Source: Haliotis asinina
Lineage: Eukaryota; Mollusca; Gastropoda; Lepetellida; Haliotidae
Reading direction: 5' to 3'
Assembly: GCF_037392515.1 (NCBI RefSeq)
Contig: NC_090283.1
Span: forward strand, 39,758,249 to 39,822,248
DNA: 64,000 bases
Both the position numbers and the translations under genes were made by a program. Every line of letters begins with the position of its first letter. Position 1 is the stretch's first letter. Positions 1 through 14,690 of the stretch are shown piece after piece. The notes beneath the pieces were generated by a model, which did no database searches, had not been told where the DNA came from, and worked only from the letters and a program-made list of their open reading frames with translations.

Positions 1-3000
1 TGATGGCAACACCCAGAAGTATGCATTACCACTAAGTATTCAGCACCACTACTACACATTGCAGTGATGGCAACACCCAGAAGTATGCATTACTACTAAG
101 TATTCAGCACCACTACTACACACTGCAGTGATGAAAACATCCAGAAGTATGCATTACTACTAAGTATTCAGCACCACTACTACACACTGCAGTGATGGCA
201 ACACCAAGAAGTATGCATTACCACTAAGTATTCAGCACCACTACTACACACTGCAGTGATGGCAACACCCAGAAGTATGCATTACTACTAAGTATTCATC
301 ACTACTACTACACACTGCAGTGATGACAACACCAAGAAGTATCCATTACTACTAAGTATTCAGGACCACTACTACACACTGCAGTGATGGCAACACCCAG
401 AAGTATCCATTACTACTAAGTATTCATCACCACTACTACACACTGCAGTGATGACAACACCCAGAAGTATGCATTACTACTAAGTATTCATCACCACTAC
501 TACACACTGCAGTGATGGCAACACCCAGAAGTATCCATTACCACTAAGTATTCAGCACCACTACTACACACTGCAGTGATGGCAACATCCAGAAGTATCC
601 ATTACTACTAAGTATTCATCACCACTACTACACACTGCAGTGATGGCAACACCCAGAGGTATGCATTACCACTAAGTATTCAGCACCACTACTACACACT
701 GCAGTGATGGCAACACCCAGAAGTATGCATTACTGCTAAGTATTCAGCACCACTACTACACACTGCAGTGATGACCAGATCCAGAAGTATGCATTACTAC
801 TAAGTATTCATCACCACTACTACGCACTGCAGTGATGACAACATCCAGAAGTATGCATTACCACTAAGTATTCAGCACCATTACTACACACTGCAGTGAT
901 GGCAACACCCAGAAGTATGCATTACTACTAAGTATTCATCAATACTACTACACACTGCAGTGATGACAACACCCAGAAGTATCCATTACTACTAAGTATT
1001 CAGGACCACTACTACACACTGCAGTGATGGCAACACCCAGAAGTATCCATTACTACTAAGTATTCATCACCACTACTACACACTGCAATGATGACAACAC
1101 CCAGAAGTATGCATTACTACTAAGTATTCAGCACCACTACTACACACTGCAGTGATGGCAACACCGAGAAGTATGGATTACCACTAAGTATTCAGCACCA
1201 CTACTACACACTGCAGTGATGGCAACATCCAGAAGTATGCATTACTACTAAGTATTCATCACCACTACTACACACTGCAGTGATGGCAACACCCAGAGGT
1301 ATGCATTACCACTAAGTATTCAGCACCACTACTACACACTGCAGTGATGGCAACACCCAGAAGTATGCATTACTGCTAAGTATTCAGCACCACTACTACA
1401 CACTGCAGTGATGGCAACACCCAGAAGTATGCATTACTACTAAGTATTCATCACCACTACTACACACTGCAGTGATGACAACATCCAGAAGTATCCATTA
1501 CTACTAAGTATTCATCACCACTACTACACACTGCAGTGATGGCAACATCCAGAAGTATCCATTACTACTAAGTATTCAGCACCACTACTACACACTGCAG
1601 TGATGGCAACACCCAGAAGTATGCATTACCACTAAGTATTCAGCACCACTACTACACACTACAGTGATGATAACATCCAGAAGTATGCAATACTACTATG
1701 TATTCAGCACCACTACTACACACTGCAGTGATGACAACACCCAGAAGTATCCATTACTACTAAGTATTCAGCACCACTACTACACACTGCAGTGATGGCA
1801 ACATCCAGAAGTATCCATTACTACTAAGTATTCATCACCACTACTACACACTGCAGTGATGACAACACCCAGAAGTATCCATTACTACTAAGTATTCAGG
1901 ACCACGACTACACACTGCAGTGATGGCAACACCCAGAAGTATCCATTACTACTAAGTATTCATCACTACTACTACACACTGCAGTGATGACAACACCCAG
2001 AAGTATGCATTACTACTAAGTATTCAGCACCACTGCTACACACTGCAGTGATGGCAACACCCAGAAGTATCCATTACCACTAAGTATTCAGCACCACTAC
2101 TACACACTGCAGTGATGGCAACATCCAGAAGTATCCATTACTACTAAGTATTCATCACCACTACTACACACTGCAGTGATGGCAACACCCAGAGGTATGC
2201 ATTACCACTAAGTATTCATCACCACTACTACACACTGCAGTGATGGCAACACCCAGAAGTATGCATTACTGCTAAGTATTCAGCACCACTACTACACACT
2301 GCAGTGATGACAGCATCCAGAAGTATGCATTACTACTAAGTATTCAGCACCACTAATACACACTGCAGTGATGACAGCATCCAGAAGTATGCATTACTAC
2401 TAAGTATTCAGCACCACTACTACACACTGCAGTGATGGCAACACCCAGAAGTATGCATTACCACTAAGTATTCAGAACCACTACTACACACTGCAGTGAT
2501 GGCAACACCCAGAAGTATCCATTACTACTAAGTATTCAGCACCACTACTACACACTGCAGTGATGACAACACCCAGAAGTATCCATTACTACTAAGTGTT
2601 CATCACCACTACTACACACTTCAGTGATGACAACACCCAGAAGTATCTATTACTACTAAGTATTCATCACCACTACTACACACTGCAGTGATGGCAACAC
2701 CCAGAAGTATGCATTACCACTAAGTATTCAGCACCACTACTACACACTGCAGTGATGGCAACACACAGAAGTATGCATTACCACTAAGTATTCAGCACCA
2801 CTACTACACACTGCAGTGATGGCAACACCCAGAAGTATGCATTACTACTAAGTATTCATCACCACTACTACACACTGCAGTGATGACAACATCCAGAAGT
2901 ATGCATTACCACTAAGTATTCAGCACCACTACTACACACTGCAGTGATGGCAACACCCAGAAGTATGCATTACTACTAAGTATTCATCAATACTACTACA

Positions 3001-6000
3001 CACTGCAGTGATGACAACACCCAGAAGTATCCATTACTACTAAGTATTCAGCACCACTACTACACACTGCAGTGATGGCAACACCCAGAAGTATCCATTA
3101 CTACTAAGTATTCATCACCACTACTACACACTGCAGTGATGACAACACCCAGAAGTATGCATTACTACTAAGTATTTAGCACCACTACTACACACTGCAG
3201 TGATGGCAACACCCAGAAGTATGGATTACCACTAAGTATTCAGCACCACTGCTACACACTGCAGTGATGTCAACATCCAGAAGTATGCATTACTACTAAG
3301 TATTCATCACCACTACTACACACTGCAGTGATGGCAACACCCAGAGGTATGCATTACCACTAAGTATTCAGCACCACTACTACACACTGCAGTGATGGCA
3401 ACACCCAGAAGTATGCATTACTGCTAAGTATTCAGCACCACTACTACACACTGCAGTGATGGCAACACCCAGAAGTATGCATTACTACTAAGTATTCATC
3501 ACCACTACTACACACTGCAGTGATGACAACATCCAGAAGTATCCATTACTACTAAGTATTCATCACCACTACTACACACTGCAGTGATGACAACATCCAG
3601 AAGTATGCATTACTACTAAGTATTCAGCACCACTACTACACACTGCAGTGATGGCAACATCCAGAAGTATGCATTACTACTAAGTATTCAGCACCACTAC
3701 TACACACTGCAGTGATGGCAACACCCAGAAGTATGCATTACCACTAAGTATTCAGCACCACTACTACACACTGCAGTGATGGCAACACCCAGAAGTATCC
3801 ATTACTACTAAGTATTCAGCACCACTACTACACACTGCAGTGATGACAACACCCAGAAGTATCCATTACTACTAAGTATTCATCACCACTACTACACACT
3901 GCAGTGATGACAACACCCAGAAGTATCCATTACTACTAAGTATTCAGCACCACTACTACACACTGCAGTGATGGCAACACCCAGAAGTATGCATTACCAC
4001 TAAGTATTCAGCACCACTACTACACATTGCAGTGATGGCAACACCCAGAAGTATGCATTACTACTAAGTATTCAGCACCACTACTACACACTGCAGTGAT
4101 GAAAACATCCAGAAGTATGCATTACTACTAAGTATTCAGCACCACTACTACACACTGCAGTGATGGCAACACCCAGAAGTATGCATTACCACTAAGTATT
4201 CAGCACCACTACTACACACTGCAGTGATGGCAACACCCAGAAGTATGCATTACTACTAAGTATTCATCACTACTACTACACACTGCAGTGATGACAACAC
4301 CAAGAAGTATCCATTACTACTAAGTATTCAGGACCACTACTACACACTGCAGTGATGGCAACACCCAGAAGTATCCATTACTACTAAGTATTCATCACCA
4401 CTACTACACACTGCAGTGATGACAACACCCAGAAGTATGCATTACTACTAAGTATTCATCACCACTACTACACACTGCAGTGATGGCAACACCCAGAAGT
4501 ATCCATTACCACTAAGTATTCAGCACCACTACTACACACTGCAGTGATGGCAACATCCAGAAGTATCCATTACTACTAAGTATTCATCACCACTACTACA
4601 CACTGCAGTGATGGCAACACCCAGAGGTATGCATTACCACTAAGTATTCAGCACCACTACTACACACTGCAGTGATGGCAACACCCAGAAGTATGCATTA
4701 CTGCTAAGTATTCAGCACCACTACTACACACTGCAGTGATGACCAGATCCAGAAGTATGCATTACTACTAAGTATTCATCACCACTACTACGCACTGCAG
4801 TGATGACAACATCCAGAAGTATGCATTACCACTAAGTATTCAGCACCACTACTACACACTGCAGTGATGGCAACACCCAGAAGTATGCATTACTACTAAG
4901 TATTCATCAATACTACTACACACTGCAGTGATGACAACACCCAGAAGTATCCATTACTACTAAGTATTCAGGACCACTACTACACACTGCAGTGATGGCA
5001 ACACCCAGAAGTATCCATTACTACTAAGTATTCATCACCACTACTACACACTGCAATGATGACAACACCCAGAAGTATGCATTACTACTAAGTATTCAGC
5101 ACCACTACTACACACTGCAGTGATGGCAACACCGAGAAGTATGGATTACCACTAAGTATTCAGCACCACTACTACACACTGCAGTGATGGCAACATCCAG
5201 AAGTATGCATTACTACTAAGTATTCATCACCACTACTACACACTGCAGTGATGGCAACACCCAGAGGTATGCATTACCACTAAGTATTCAGCACCACTAC
5301 TACACACTGCAGTGATGGCAACACCCAGAAGTATGCATTACTGCTAAGTATTCAGCACCACTACTACACACTGCAGTGATGGCAACACCCAGAAGTATGC
5401 ATTACTACTAAGTATTCATCACCACTACTACACACTGCAGTGATGACAACATCCAGAAGTATCCATTACTACTAAGTATTCATCACCACTACTACACACT
5501 GCAGTGATGACAACATCCAGAGGTATGCATTACCACTAAGTATTCAGCACCACTACTACACACTGCAGTGATGGCAACATCCAGAAGTATCCATTACTAC
5601 TAAGTATTCAGCACCACTACTACACACTGCAGTGATGGCAACACCCAGAAGTATGCAATACCACTAAGTCTTCAGCACCACTACTACACACTGCAGTGAT
5701 GGCAACACTCAGAAGTATCCATTACTACTAAGTATTCAGCACCACTACTACACACTGCAGTGATGACAACACCCAGAAGTATCCATTACTACTAAGTATT
5801 CATCACCACTACTACACACTGCAGTGATGACAACATCCAGAAGTATCCATTACTACTAAGTATTCAGCACCACTACTACACACTGCAGTGATGGCAACAC
5901 CCAGAAGTATGCATTACCACTAAGTATTCAGCACCACTACTACACATTGCAGTGATGGCAACACCCAGAAGTATGCATTACTACTAAGTATTCAGCACCA

Positions 6001-9000
6001 CTACTACACACTGCAGTGATGAAAACATCCAGAAGTATGCATTACTACTAAGTATTCAGCACCACTACTACACACTGCAGTGATGGCAACACCAAGAAGT
6101 ATGCATTACCACTAAGTATTCAGCACCACTACTACACACTGCAGTGATGGCAACACCCAGAAGTATGCATTACTACTAAGTATTCATCACTACTACTACA
6201 CACTGCAGTGATGACAACACCAAGAAGTATCCATTACTACTAAGTATTCAGGACCACTACTACACACTGCAGTGATGGCAACACCCAGAAGTATCCATTA
6301 CTACTAAGTATTCATCACCACTACTACACACTGCAGTGATGACAACACCCAGAAGTATGCATTACTACTAAGTATTCATCACCACTACTACACACTGCAG
6401 TGATGGCAACACCCAGAAGTATCCATTACCACTAAGTATTCAGCACCACTACTACACACTGCAGTGATGGCAACATCCAGAAGTATCCATTACTACTAAG
6501 TATTCATCACCACTACTACACACTGCAGTGATGGCAACACCCAGAGGTATGCATTACCACTAAGTATTCAGCACCACTACTACACACTGCAGTGATGGCA
6601 ACACCCAGAAGTATGCATTACTGCTAAGTATTCAGCACCACTACTACACACTGCAGTGATGACCAGATCCAGAAGTATGCATTACTACTAAGTATTCATC
6701 ACCACTACTACGCACTGCAGTGATGACAACATCCAGAAGTATGCATTACCACTAAGTATTCAGCACCATTACTACACACTGCAGTGATGGCAACACCCAG
6801 AAGTATGCATTACTACTAAGTATTCATCAATACTACTACACACTGCAGTGATGACAACACCCAGAAGTATCCATTACTACTAAGTATTCAGGACCACTAC
6901 TACACACTGCAGTGATGGCAACACCCAGAAGTATCCATTACTACTAAGTATTCATCACCACTACTACACACTGCAATGATGACAACACCCAGAAGTATGC
7001 ATTACTACTAAGTATTCAGCACCACTACTACACACTGCAGTGATGGCAACACCGAGAAGTATGGATTACCACTAAGTATTCAGCACCACTACTACACACT
7101 GCAGTGATGGCAACATCCAGAAGTATGCATTACTACTAAGTATTCATCACCACTACTACACACTGCAGTGATGGCAACACCCAGAGGTATGCATTACCAC
7201 TAAGTATTCAGCACCACTACTACACACTGCAGTGATGGCAACACCCAGAAGTATGCATTACTGCTAAGTATTCAGCACCACTACTACACACTGCAGTGAT
7301 GGCAACACCCAGAAGTATGCATTACTACTAAGTATTCATCACCACTACTACACACTGCAGTGATGACAACATCCAGAAGTATCCATTACTACTAAGTATT
7401 CATCACCACTACTACACACTGCAGTGATGACAACATCCAGAGGTATGCATTACCACTAAGTATTCAGCACCACTACTACACACTGCAGTGATGGCAACAT
7501 CCAGAAGTATCCATTACTACTAAGTATTCAGCACCACTACTACACACTGCAGTGATGGCAACACCCAGAAGTATGCATTACCACTAAGTATTCAGCACCA
7601 CTACTACACACTGCAGTGATGGCAACACTCAGAAGTATCCATTACTACTAAGTATTCAGCACCACTACTACACACTGCAGTGATGACAACACCCAGAAGT
7701 ATCCATTACTACTAAGTATTCATCACCACTACTACACACTGCAGTGATGACAACACCCAGAAGTATCCATTACTACTAAGTATTCAGCACCACTACTACA
7801 CACTGCAGTGATGGCAACACCCAGAAGTATGCATTACCACTAAGTATTCAGCACCACTACTACACACTGCAGTGATGGCAACACCCAGAAGTATGCATTA
7901 CTACTAAGTATTCAGCACCACTACTACACACTGCAGTGATGACAACATCCAGAAGTATGCATTACTGCTAAGTATTCAGCACCACTACTACACACTGCAG
8001 TGATGGCAACACCCAGAAGTATGCATTACCACTAAGTATTCAGCACCACTACTACACACTGCAGTGATGGTAACACCCAGAAGTATGCATTACTACTAAG
8101 TATTCACCACTACTACTACACACTGCAGTGATGACAACACCCAGAAATATCCATTACTACTAAGTATTCAGGACCACTACTACACACTGCAGTGATGGCA
8201 ACACCCAGAAGTATCCATTACTACTAAGTATTCATCACCACTACTACACACTGCAGTGATGACAACACCCAGAAGTATGCATTACTACTAAGTATTCATC
8301 ACCACTACTACACACTGCAGTGATGGCAACACCCAGAAGTATCCATTACCACTAAGTATTCATCACCACTACTACACACTGCAGTGATGGCAACATCCAG
8401 AAGTATCCATTACTACTAAGTATTCATCACCACTACTACACACTGCAGTGATGGCAACACCCAGAGGTATGCATTACCACTAAGTATTCAGCACCACTAC
8501 TACACACTGCAGTGATGGCAACACCCAGAAGTATGCATTACTGCTAAGTATTCAGCACCACTACTACACACTGCAGTGATGACCAGATCCAGAAGTATGC
8601 ATTACTACTAAGTATTCATCACCACTACTACACACTGCAGTGATGACAACATCCACAAGTATCCATTACTACTAAGTATTCATCACCACTACTACACACT
8701 GCAGTGATGACAACATCCAGAAGTATGCATTACTATTAAGTATTCATCACCACTACTACACTCTGCAGTGATGACAACATCCAGAGGTATGCATTACTAC
8801 TAAGTATTCAGCACCACCACTACACACTGCAGTGATGGCAACACCCAGAAGTATGCATTACCACTAAGTATTCAGCACCACTACTACACACTGCAGTGAT
8901 GGCAACACCCAGAAGTATGCATTACTGCTAAGTATTCAGCACCACTACTACACACTGCAGTGATGGCAACATCCAGAAGTATGCATTACTACTAAGTATT

Positions 9001-11406
9001 CAGCACCACTACTACACACTGCAGTGATGACAACACCCAGAAGTATGCATTACCACTAAGTATTCAGCACCACTACTACACACTGCAGTGATGGCAACAT
9101 CCAGAAGTATGCATTACCACTAAGTATTCATCACCACTACTACACACTGCAGTGATGGCAACACCCAGAGGTATGCATTACCACTAAGTATTCAGCACCA
9201 CAACTACACACTGCAGTGATGGCAACACCCAGAAGTATGCATTACTACTAAGTATTCAGCACCACTACTACACACTGCAGTGATGACAACATCCAGAAGT
9301 ATGCATTACTACTAAGTATTCATCACTACTACTACACACTGCAGTGATGACAACACCCAGAAGTATCCATTACTACTAAGTATTCAGCACCACTACTACA
9401 CACTGCAGTGATGGCAACACCCAGAAGTATCCATTACTACTAAATATTCATCACCACTACTACACACTGCAGTGATGACAACACCCAGAAGTATGCATTA
9501 CTACTAAGTTTTCAGCACCACTACTACACACTGCAGTGATGGCAACACCCAGAAGTATGCATTACCACTAAGTATTCAGCACCACTACTACACACTGCAG
9601 TGATGGCAACATCCAGAAGTATCCATTACTACTAAGTATTCATCACCACTACTACACACTGCAGTGAAGGCAACACCCAGAGGTATGCATTACCACTAAG
9701 TATTCAGCACCACTACTACACACTGCAGTGATGGCAACACCCAGAAGTATGCATTACTGCTAAGTATTCAGCACCACTACTACACACTGCAGTGATGGCA
9801 ACACCCAGAAGTATGCATTACTACTAAGTATTCATCACCACTACTACAGACTGCAGTGATGACAACATCCAGAAGTATCCATTACTACTAAGTATTCAGC
9901 ACCACTACTACACACTGCAGTGATGACAACATCCAGAAGTATGCATTACTACTAAGTATTCATCACCACTACTACACTCTAGTGATGACAACATCCAGAA
10001 GTATCCATTACTACTAAGTATTCATCACCACTACTACACACTGGAGTGATGACAACATCCAGAAGTATGCATTACTACTAAGTATTCAGCACCACTACTA
10101 CACACTACAGTGATGACAACATCCAGAAGTATGCATTACCACTAAGTATTCAGCACCACTACTACACACTGCAGTGATGGCAACACCCAGAAGTATCCAT
10201 TACTACTAAGTTTTCATCACCACTACTACACACTGCAGTGATGACAACATCCAAAAGTATGCATTACTACTAAGTATTCAGCACCACTACTACACACTGC
10301 AGTGATGACAACATCCAGAAGTATGCATTACCACTAAGTATTCAGCACCACTACTACACACTGCAGTGATGACAGCATCCAGAAGTATGCATTACTACTA
10401 TGTATTCAGCACCACTACTACACACTGCAGTGATGACAACATCCAGAAGTATGCATTACTACTAAGTATTCATCACCACTACTACACACTGCAGTGATGA
10501 CAACATCCAGAAGTATCCATTACTACTAAGTATTCATCACCACTACTACACACTGCAGTGATGACAACACCCAGAAGTATGCATTACTACTAAGTATTCA
10601 GCACCACTACTACACACTGCAGTGATGGCAACACCAAGAAGTATGCATTACCACTAAGTATTCATCACCACTACTACACACTGCAGTGATGGCAACACCC
10701 AGAAGTATGCATTACTACTAAGTATTCAGCACCACTACTACACACTGCAGTGATGGCAACATCCAGAAGTATGCATTACTACTAAGTATTCATCACCACT
10801 ACTACACACTGCAGTGATGACAACACCCAGAAGTATGCATTACCACTAAGTATTCAGCACCACTACTACACACTGCAGTGATGGCAACATCCAGAAGTAT
10901 CCATTACCACTAAGTATTCATCACCACTACTACACACTGCAGTGATGGCAACACCCAGAGGTATGCATTACCACTAAGTATTCAGCACCACTACTACACA
11001 CTGCAGTGATGGCAACACCCAGAAGTATGCATTACTGCTAAGTATTCAGCACCACTACTACACACTGCAGTGATGACAACATCCAGAAGTATGCATTACT
11101 ACTAAGTATTCATCACCACTACTACACACTGCAGTGATGACAACATCCAGAAGTATCCATTACCACTAAGTATTCATCACCACTACTACACACTGCAGTG
11201 ATGACAACATCCAGAAGTATGCATTACTACTAAGTATTCATCACCACTACTACACACTGCAGTGATGACAACATCCAGAAGTATGCATTACTACTAAGTA
11301 TTCATCACCACTACTACACATTGCGGTGACGGCAACACCCAAAAATATGCATTGTGGAATATTGAAATCAATACGGTGAATACAGCACCATCAGTACACA
11401 TTGTAG
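1..11406. repeat. 64-bp satellite array with higher-order structure
   Basis: Head-to-tail monomers of 64 bp, about 177 copies, starting before the window edge. Each monomer carries the palindrome CACTGCAGTG (with a PstI-type CTGCAG core). Monomers differ mainly at a few two-state sites: GATGGC/GATGAC, ACACCC/ACATCC, ATGCAT/ATCCAT, ACCACT/ACTACT and CAGCACC/CATCACC. Rare variants recur at fixed spacing. GACCAGATCC lies at 773, 4741, 6661 and 8581. TCATCAATAC starts near 935, 2983, 4903 and 6823. The spacings are 1920 bp (30 monomers), with one of 2048 bp. The unit is not a multiple of 3 and contains stop codons, so no long frame exists. The last monomers, after 11326, are degenerate. A centromeric, pericentromeric or subtelomeric location is possible but not shown. 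Confidence 0.97.
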
Positions 11407-11660
11407 TGTACATAACTAACGCCCACGTGACATGTACATGATACATTCATCGACAAAGTGTATTCTTTCCATGTAGAATATACTTTCATTTCCAGACTTG
11501 ATGTTGTTGTGGTAAGGAGTAAACGTTTTTAGTGCGTTGTGTGTTGTTGGATGTAACTAAATAAGTACAAAATACGTACAGATAGATATCATATTCTATC
11601 CTGTAACGTATGTTTCCTATGGGTTTACACTTTCTTAGTAAAGCACAAATCTTTGTTTGT
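11407..11660. other. Unique flank of satellite, nothing recognised
   Basis: AT-rich sequence following the decayed last satellite monomers. I see no open frame, splice-framed exon or repeat in it. Confidence 0.5.
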
Positions 11661-11752
11661 ACCATCCGGGACTCGAACCCACACGCTGAGAGTCAGACAT
11701 CTAGTCGCCAGCACACAAAGTGAGCCGCCTAGACCGCTCAGCCACCGCAACT
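11661..11752 (-). mobile_element. SINE head, tRNA-Leu/Ser-like
   Basis: Read on the minus strand, this piece has an A-box-like TGGCTGAGCGG and, further on, a B-box-like GGGTTCGAGTCCC, separated by a long stretch resembling the extra arm of a leucine or serine tRNA. The distance between boxes is longer than in a functional tRNA gene and no clean acceptor stem forms. I read it as the head of a tRNA-derived SINE rather than a tRNA gene. The frame over it on the plus strand (11653-11886) has no protein-like character. Confidence 0.6.
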
Positions 11753-11894
11753 TCCACAAAACAATGGAAGTCGGACAACTGGTAGTTTATGACTGTGTGC
11801 TTTGTGTACCCCTCTGTAAATTGGCACAGCTCCCATGGCCAAGAGTTATGATTACACAATGCCATTTAGAAAGTGGTCAGATGTAACGCATGTC

Positions 11895-11985
11895 ATATTT
11901 GGAATTGCACTTTCTTAGTATTGTACAAATTCTAGCTCTGTTTTGGTATTGCTGGCGATTAGGTGCCTGACTCTGAGGGGACATG
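11895..11985 (+). mobile_element. Partial relative of the same SINE
   Basis: The stretch around GCTGGCGATTAGGTGCCTGA resembles the extra-arm region of the tRNA-like SINE just upstream, but lies in the opposite orientation. The two lie about 200 bp apart as an inverted pair. Weakly conserved; only part of the element is recognisable. Confidence 0.35.
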
Positions 11986-12044
11986 GAAAATCTTCTGTTG
12001 CTGAGGTGAATATGTTCATATACTTCAGATTTAATCTCTCCATA

Positions 12045-12128
12045 TCATGACTAGTCAGTTAAATATTTGCCATCATGATTAGCCAGTTAAATATTTGCCA
12101 TCATGATTAGCCAGTTAAATATTTGCCA
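12045..12128. repeat. 28-bp tandem repeat, three copies
   Basis: Three consecutive copies of a 28-bp unit containing AGCCAGTTAAATATTTGCC, the first slightly diverged. Too short to have an assignable role. Confidence 0.85.
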
Positions 12129-12752
12129 AACTCAAGAAGAATATCATGCATTCTGTTGAAGCACACTGAACTTTGTTTAACTCGACCTTTTATTATCAGA
12201 TATTGTGAAATGAAAACATCCGTGTCTGATGAAAACTTACATGGAAATTAAATGTTTCATTCCAAAAGTGATTGTATGAAGCATACACCATAAGCAGTCA
12301 AAACAATAACTTTATCCAGATTCACATGTTTGAATAATTCTCCCTGTTGCGGAGGTTATAATTTGACATGCAGGTAACAAATAAAGCATAAACATGAAAC
12401 GATACCATTAATATTAATGTAATAATTCAGAAAAGGCGTTATCACTGTAATTCTAACACCTACAAAGTAAAACATGTTTAACTTGCTACACGTAACCGAG
12501 GTTACACTACAGTTTGAACTTGAAAGAAATATTCAAATTGTCTGTTTTAAGAAAACCATACAAACGTAACACCCATATGCATCATACAAGAAAACAATCA
12601 ACAGCAGCAATGTACCGCACCTTGTTGAAAAATAGAACTTTACTGGTGACATTGCACTTTTGAATTCATTAACTACATTCTGGCACTGACAAAACAGAAG
12701 TGACACAGTTTGTTTTTGTTTTCACGTCAGCCTTGCCTAAACAAAAGCTAAA

Positions 12753-12847
12753 GCCCCCCCCCCAAAAAAAACAAAAACAAAAAAAACAAAACAAAAAAAA
12801 ACCAAACAAAAAAAACCAAAAAAAAAAACCAAACAAACAAAAAAACA
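12753..12847. repeat. C-run and A/C-rich low-complexity tract
   Basis: A run of C followed by about 80 bases of A-runs broken by single or double C. The frame across it (12700-12966) is an artefact giving lysine and proline runs. Such tracts are prone to assembly and slippage error. Confidence 0.85.
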
Positions 12848-13055
12848 GGTTCTTGTTTATTTGTAATGTCCATTACCGTGTATATGCTGAAGACATGGTT
12901 AAACACCGATTGCCTGCATCTGGTGGAATGACTGTAGCGCTATTTGTACATATTAAAATGAACTAATTGAATATGGCGTCGTGTATAAAGGTCAGTATTT
13001 ATTTGTGTGTGTTCCTGCATAAGAAACCTGTGATGAAGAGAACAGAAATTCAGTA

Positions 13056-13244
13056 ACCCATGCTTGTGGTAAGAGGCGAATAACAGTATCGGACGGTCAG
13101 GCTACCTGACATGGTTGAAGCATGTTATGGTATCGCAGTTATGTAGATCTATGCACATGCTGTTGATCACTGGATTGTCTGGTCAAGATTTGATTACTTA
13201 CAGACCGCCGCCATATATCTGAAATACTGCTGAGTGCAGCATGA
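13056..13244 (+). mobile_element. Abalone-type SINE (family 2), partial
   Basis: Sense copy of the commonest dispersed repeat of this window. It holds the GTAAGAGGCGA block, the GATCACTGGATTGTCTGGTC block and the CAGACCGCCGCCATAT block before a tail resembling GCTGAGTGCGGC. Both extreme ends are missing. Sense is defined by copies that end in a (TCAC)n tail. Confidence 0.8.
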
Positions 13245-14116
13245 AAGATCAAACCAAACAATTAATCTACATGACAGGAGACGTGTGGAAACACGTTCGG
13301 CCAGAGCTTCCCGCACAGAGTTATTTCCCTTTGACTGCAGTACTAGTCTCGTTATCTACCAAATACCAGGGCGACGTTTCAAAACAACGTTTTCTTACGG
13401 ATACTAAAAGCATGCTGAATGACGGCTGTATTTGTTACCTGAGCTGCACTTTAGGCTTATATTTGTATGTTCAGAAGCACAATACACACGTGCACGTTGT
13501 GACGGCTAGATGATTTGATGGATAGTGCAATTAAGATTTGAACACAAATATTTGAAACCCGATTGAAATCTGACTTGCATTACTTTAGTTTCTCTACAGA
13601 CATGAAACTGACGTCTAATAATAATTAGTGTCGGAATCAATGTTATATTAAATCCAATCGTGATCACATCACTATTAACAGGGAGAATATATACAGATTG
13701 TAGGTTATCCCTGCTAATAATAAATCGATAAATTCCACGTGATTACATACAGGATGTTTTCATAAACGTACACCACATTCACGAATCGACTGTTACATGA
13801 GTGACTGGTCACAGAATTATGGTAATGTGTTTAAAGGTCTGTTCATTTCAGCAAACTTTTTCCAACTCGTGAATCAATCCACAATAAAGGAGCTGAAACA
13901 CATTAATGTGTTCACCGTTCACCTCATTCAGATTTATGCTCGACCAATTTTGTACAGCCTGCTTCAAATACATCTCTCATTTACAAAACAGTATTTGAGA
14001 GGTGTTGGTATTGTTGACGCACAGCTAGTACATGATGACACTTCACTTTGTTCTCTCCTGTAAATATGTCTGTGAAACTCTGATGTTACTAATGATATCA
14101 TTATCAAGCAAACTAA
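13245..14116. other. Non-coding, short shared block only
   Basis: No gene recognised. A block near 13305-13345 (containing TTTCCCTTTGACTGCAG) recurs near 15025-15062 in the same orientation, so both belong to some old dispersed repeat. The small open frames here show no family resemblance or splice framing. Confidence 0.4.
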
Positions 14117-14261
14117 TGAGTGAGTTTTTATAATTATTCCAGCAATATCATGGCGGCGGATACCAGAAAAGGGCTTCACATATTCTACCCACGAGGTTGA
14201 TCAAAACAGTAACCTCGACGTGACGAGCGAACGCCCTCACCACTAAGCTACGTGACCGCCC
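14117..14261 (-). mobile_element. tRNA-derived SINE (family 1)
   Basis: Minus-strand copy of a tRNA-headed SINE. It starts GGGCGGTCACGTAGCTTAGT (A-box-like) and includes GTTCGCTCGTCACG. It ends through a GATATTGCTGGAATAAT block into an ACTCACTCAT tail. The head differs from that of family 2, but the last 50 or so bases are clearly related to the family 2 tail. Confidence 0.8.
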
Positions 14262-14690
14262 TTGCCACACAGCTGACGACTGGGTCTAGTGTTGACTGTT
14301 AGTATAGGTGTGGACACAAAACTAACGAGTGCTAAAATCATAGCCCTAATACACCTTTGAGTTATATCATAAATACATCCGTTAATGTGCTTTCCTCAGA
14401 CATATACAATTTTTTAGACGGATACAGGGTTAATGAGTCAAAACAATGAGTTGAAACATGTGATCATATCATATCAGATCAGTGTCTAAAGACTCTAAAG
14501 TCTCTGAAGATAGGCTGGGCACGGAACAAGTGGTACGCGTTTTTAAGTGACGGAAGCCAGTCCACGTCACACAGTCATGTTATCACCTACACTTATATTG
14601 GTTTTTGTTGTGGGTGTATTTGCTGCACATGGAAGACTAAATACACCAAAATTCTCCCATTAAGGCTACACTTACCCCAACGCAGGTGAC

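Noticed and set aside
1-11330. CRISPR-like array
   Set aside because: The repeats are contiguous 64-bp monomers without spacers, and the genome is eukaryotic.
11661-11752. A functional tRNA-Leu or tRNA-Ser gene on the minus strand
   Set aside because: A- and B-box motifs are present, but the spacing is too long and no acceptor stem pairs; a SINE head fits better.
12700-12966. 88-codon frame rich in lysine and proline
   Set aside because: Translation of a C/A low-complexity tract.
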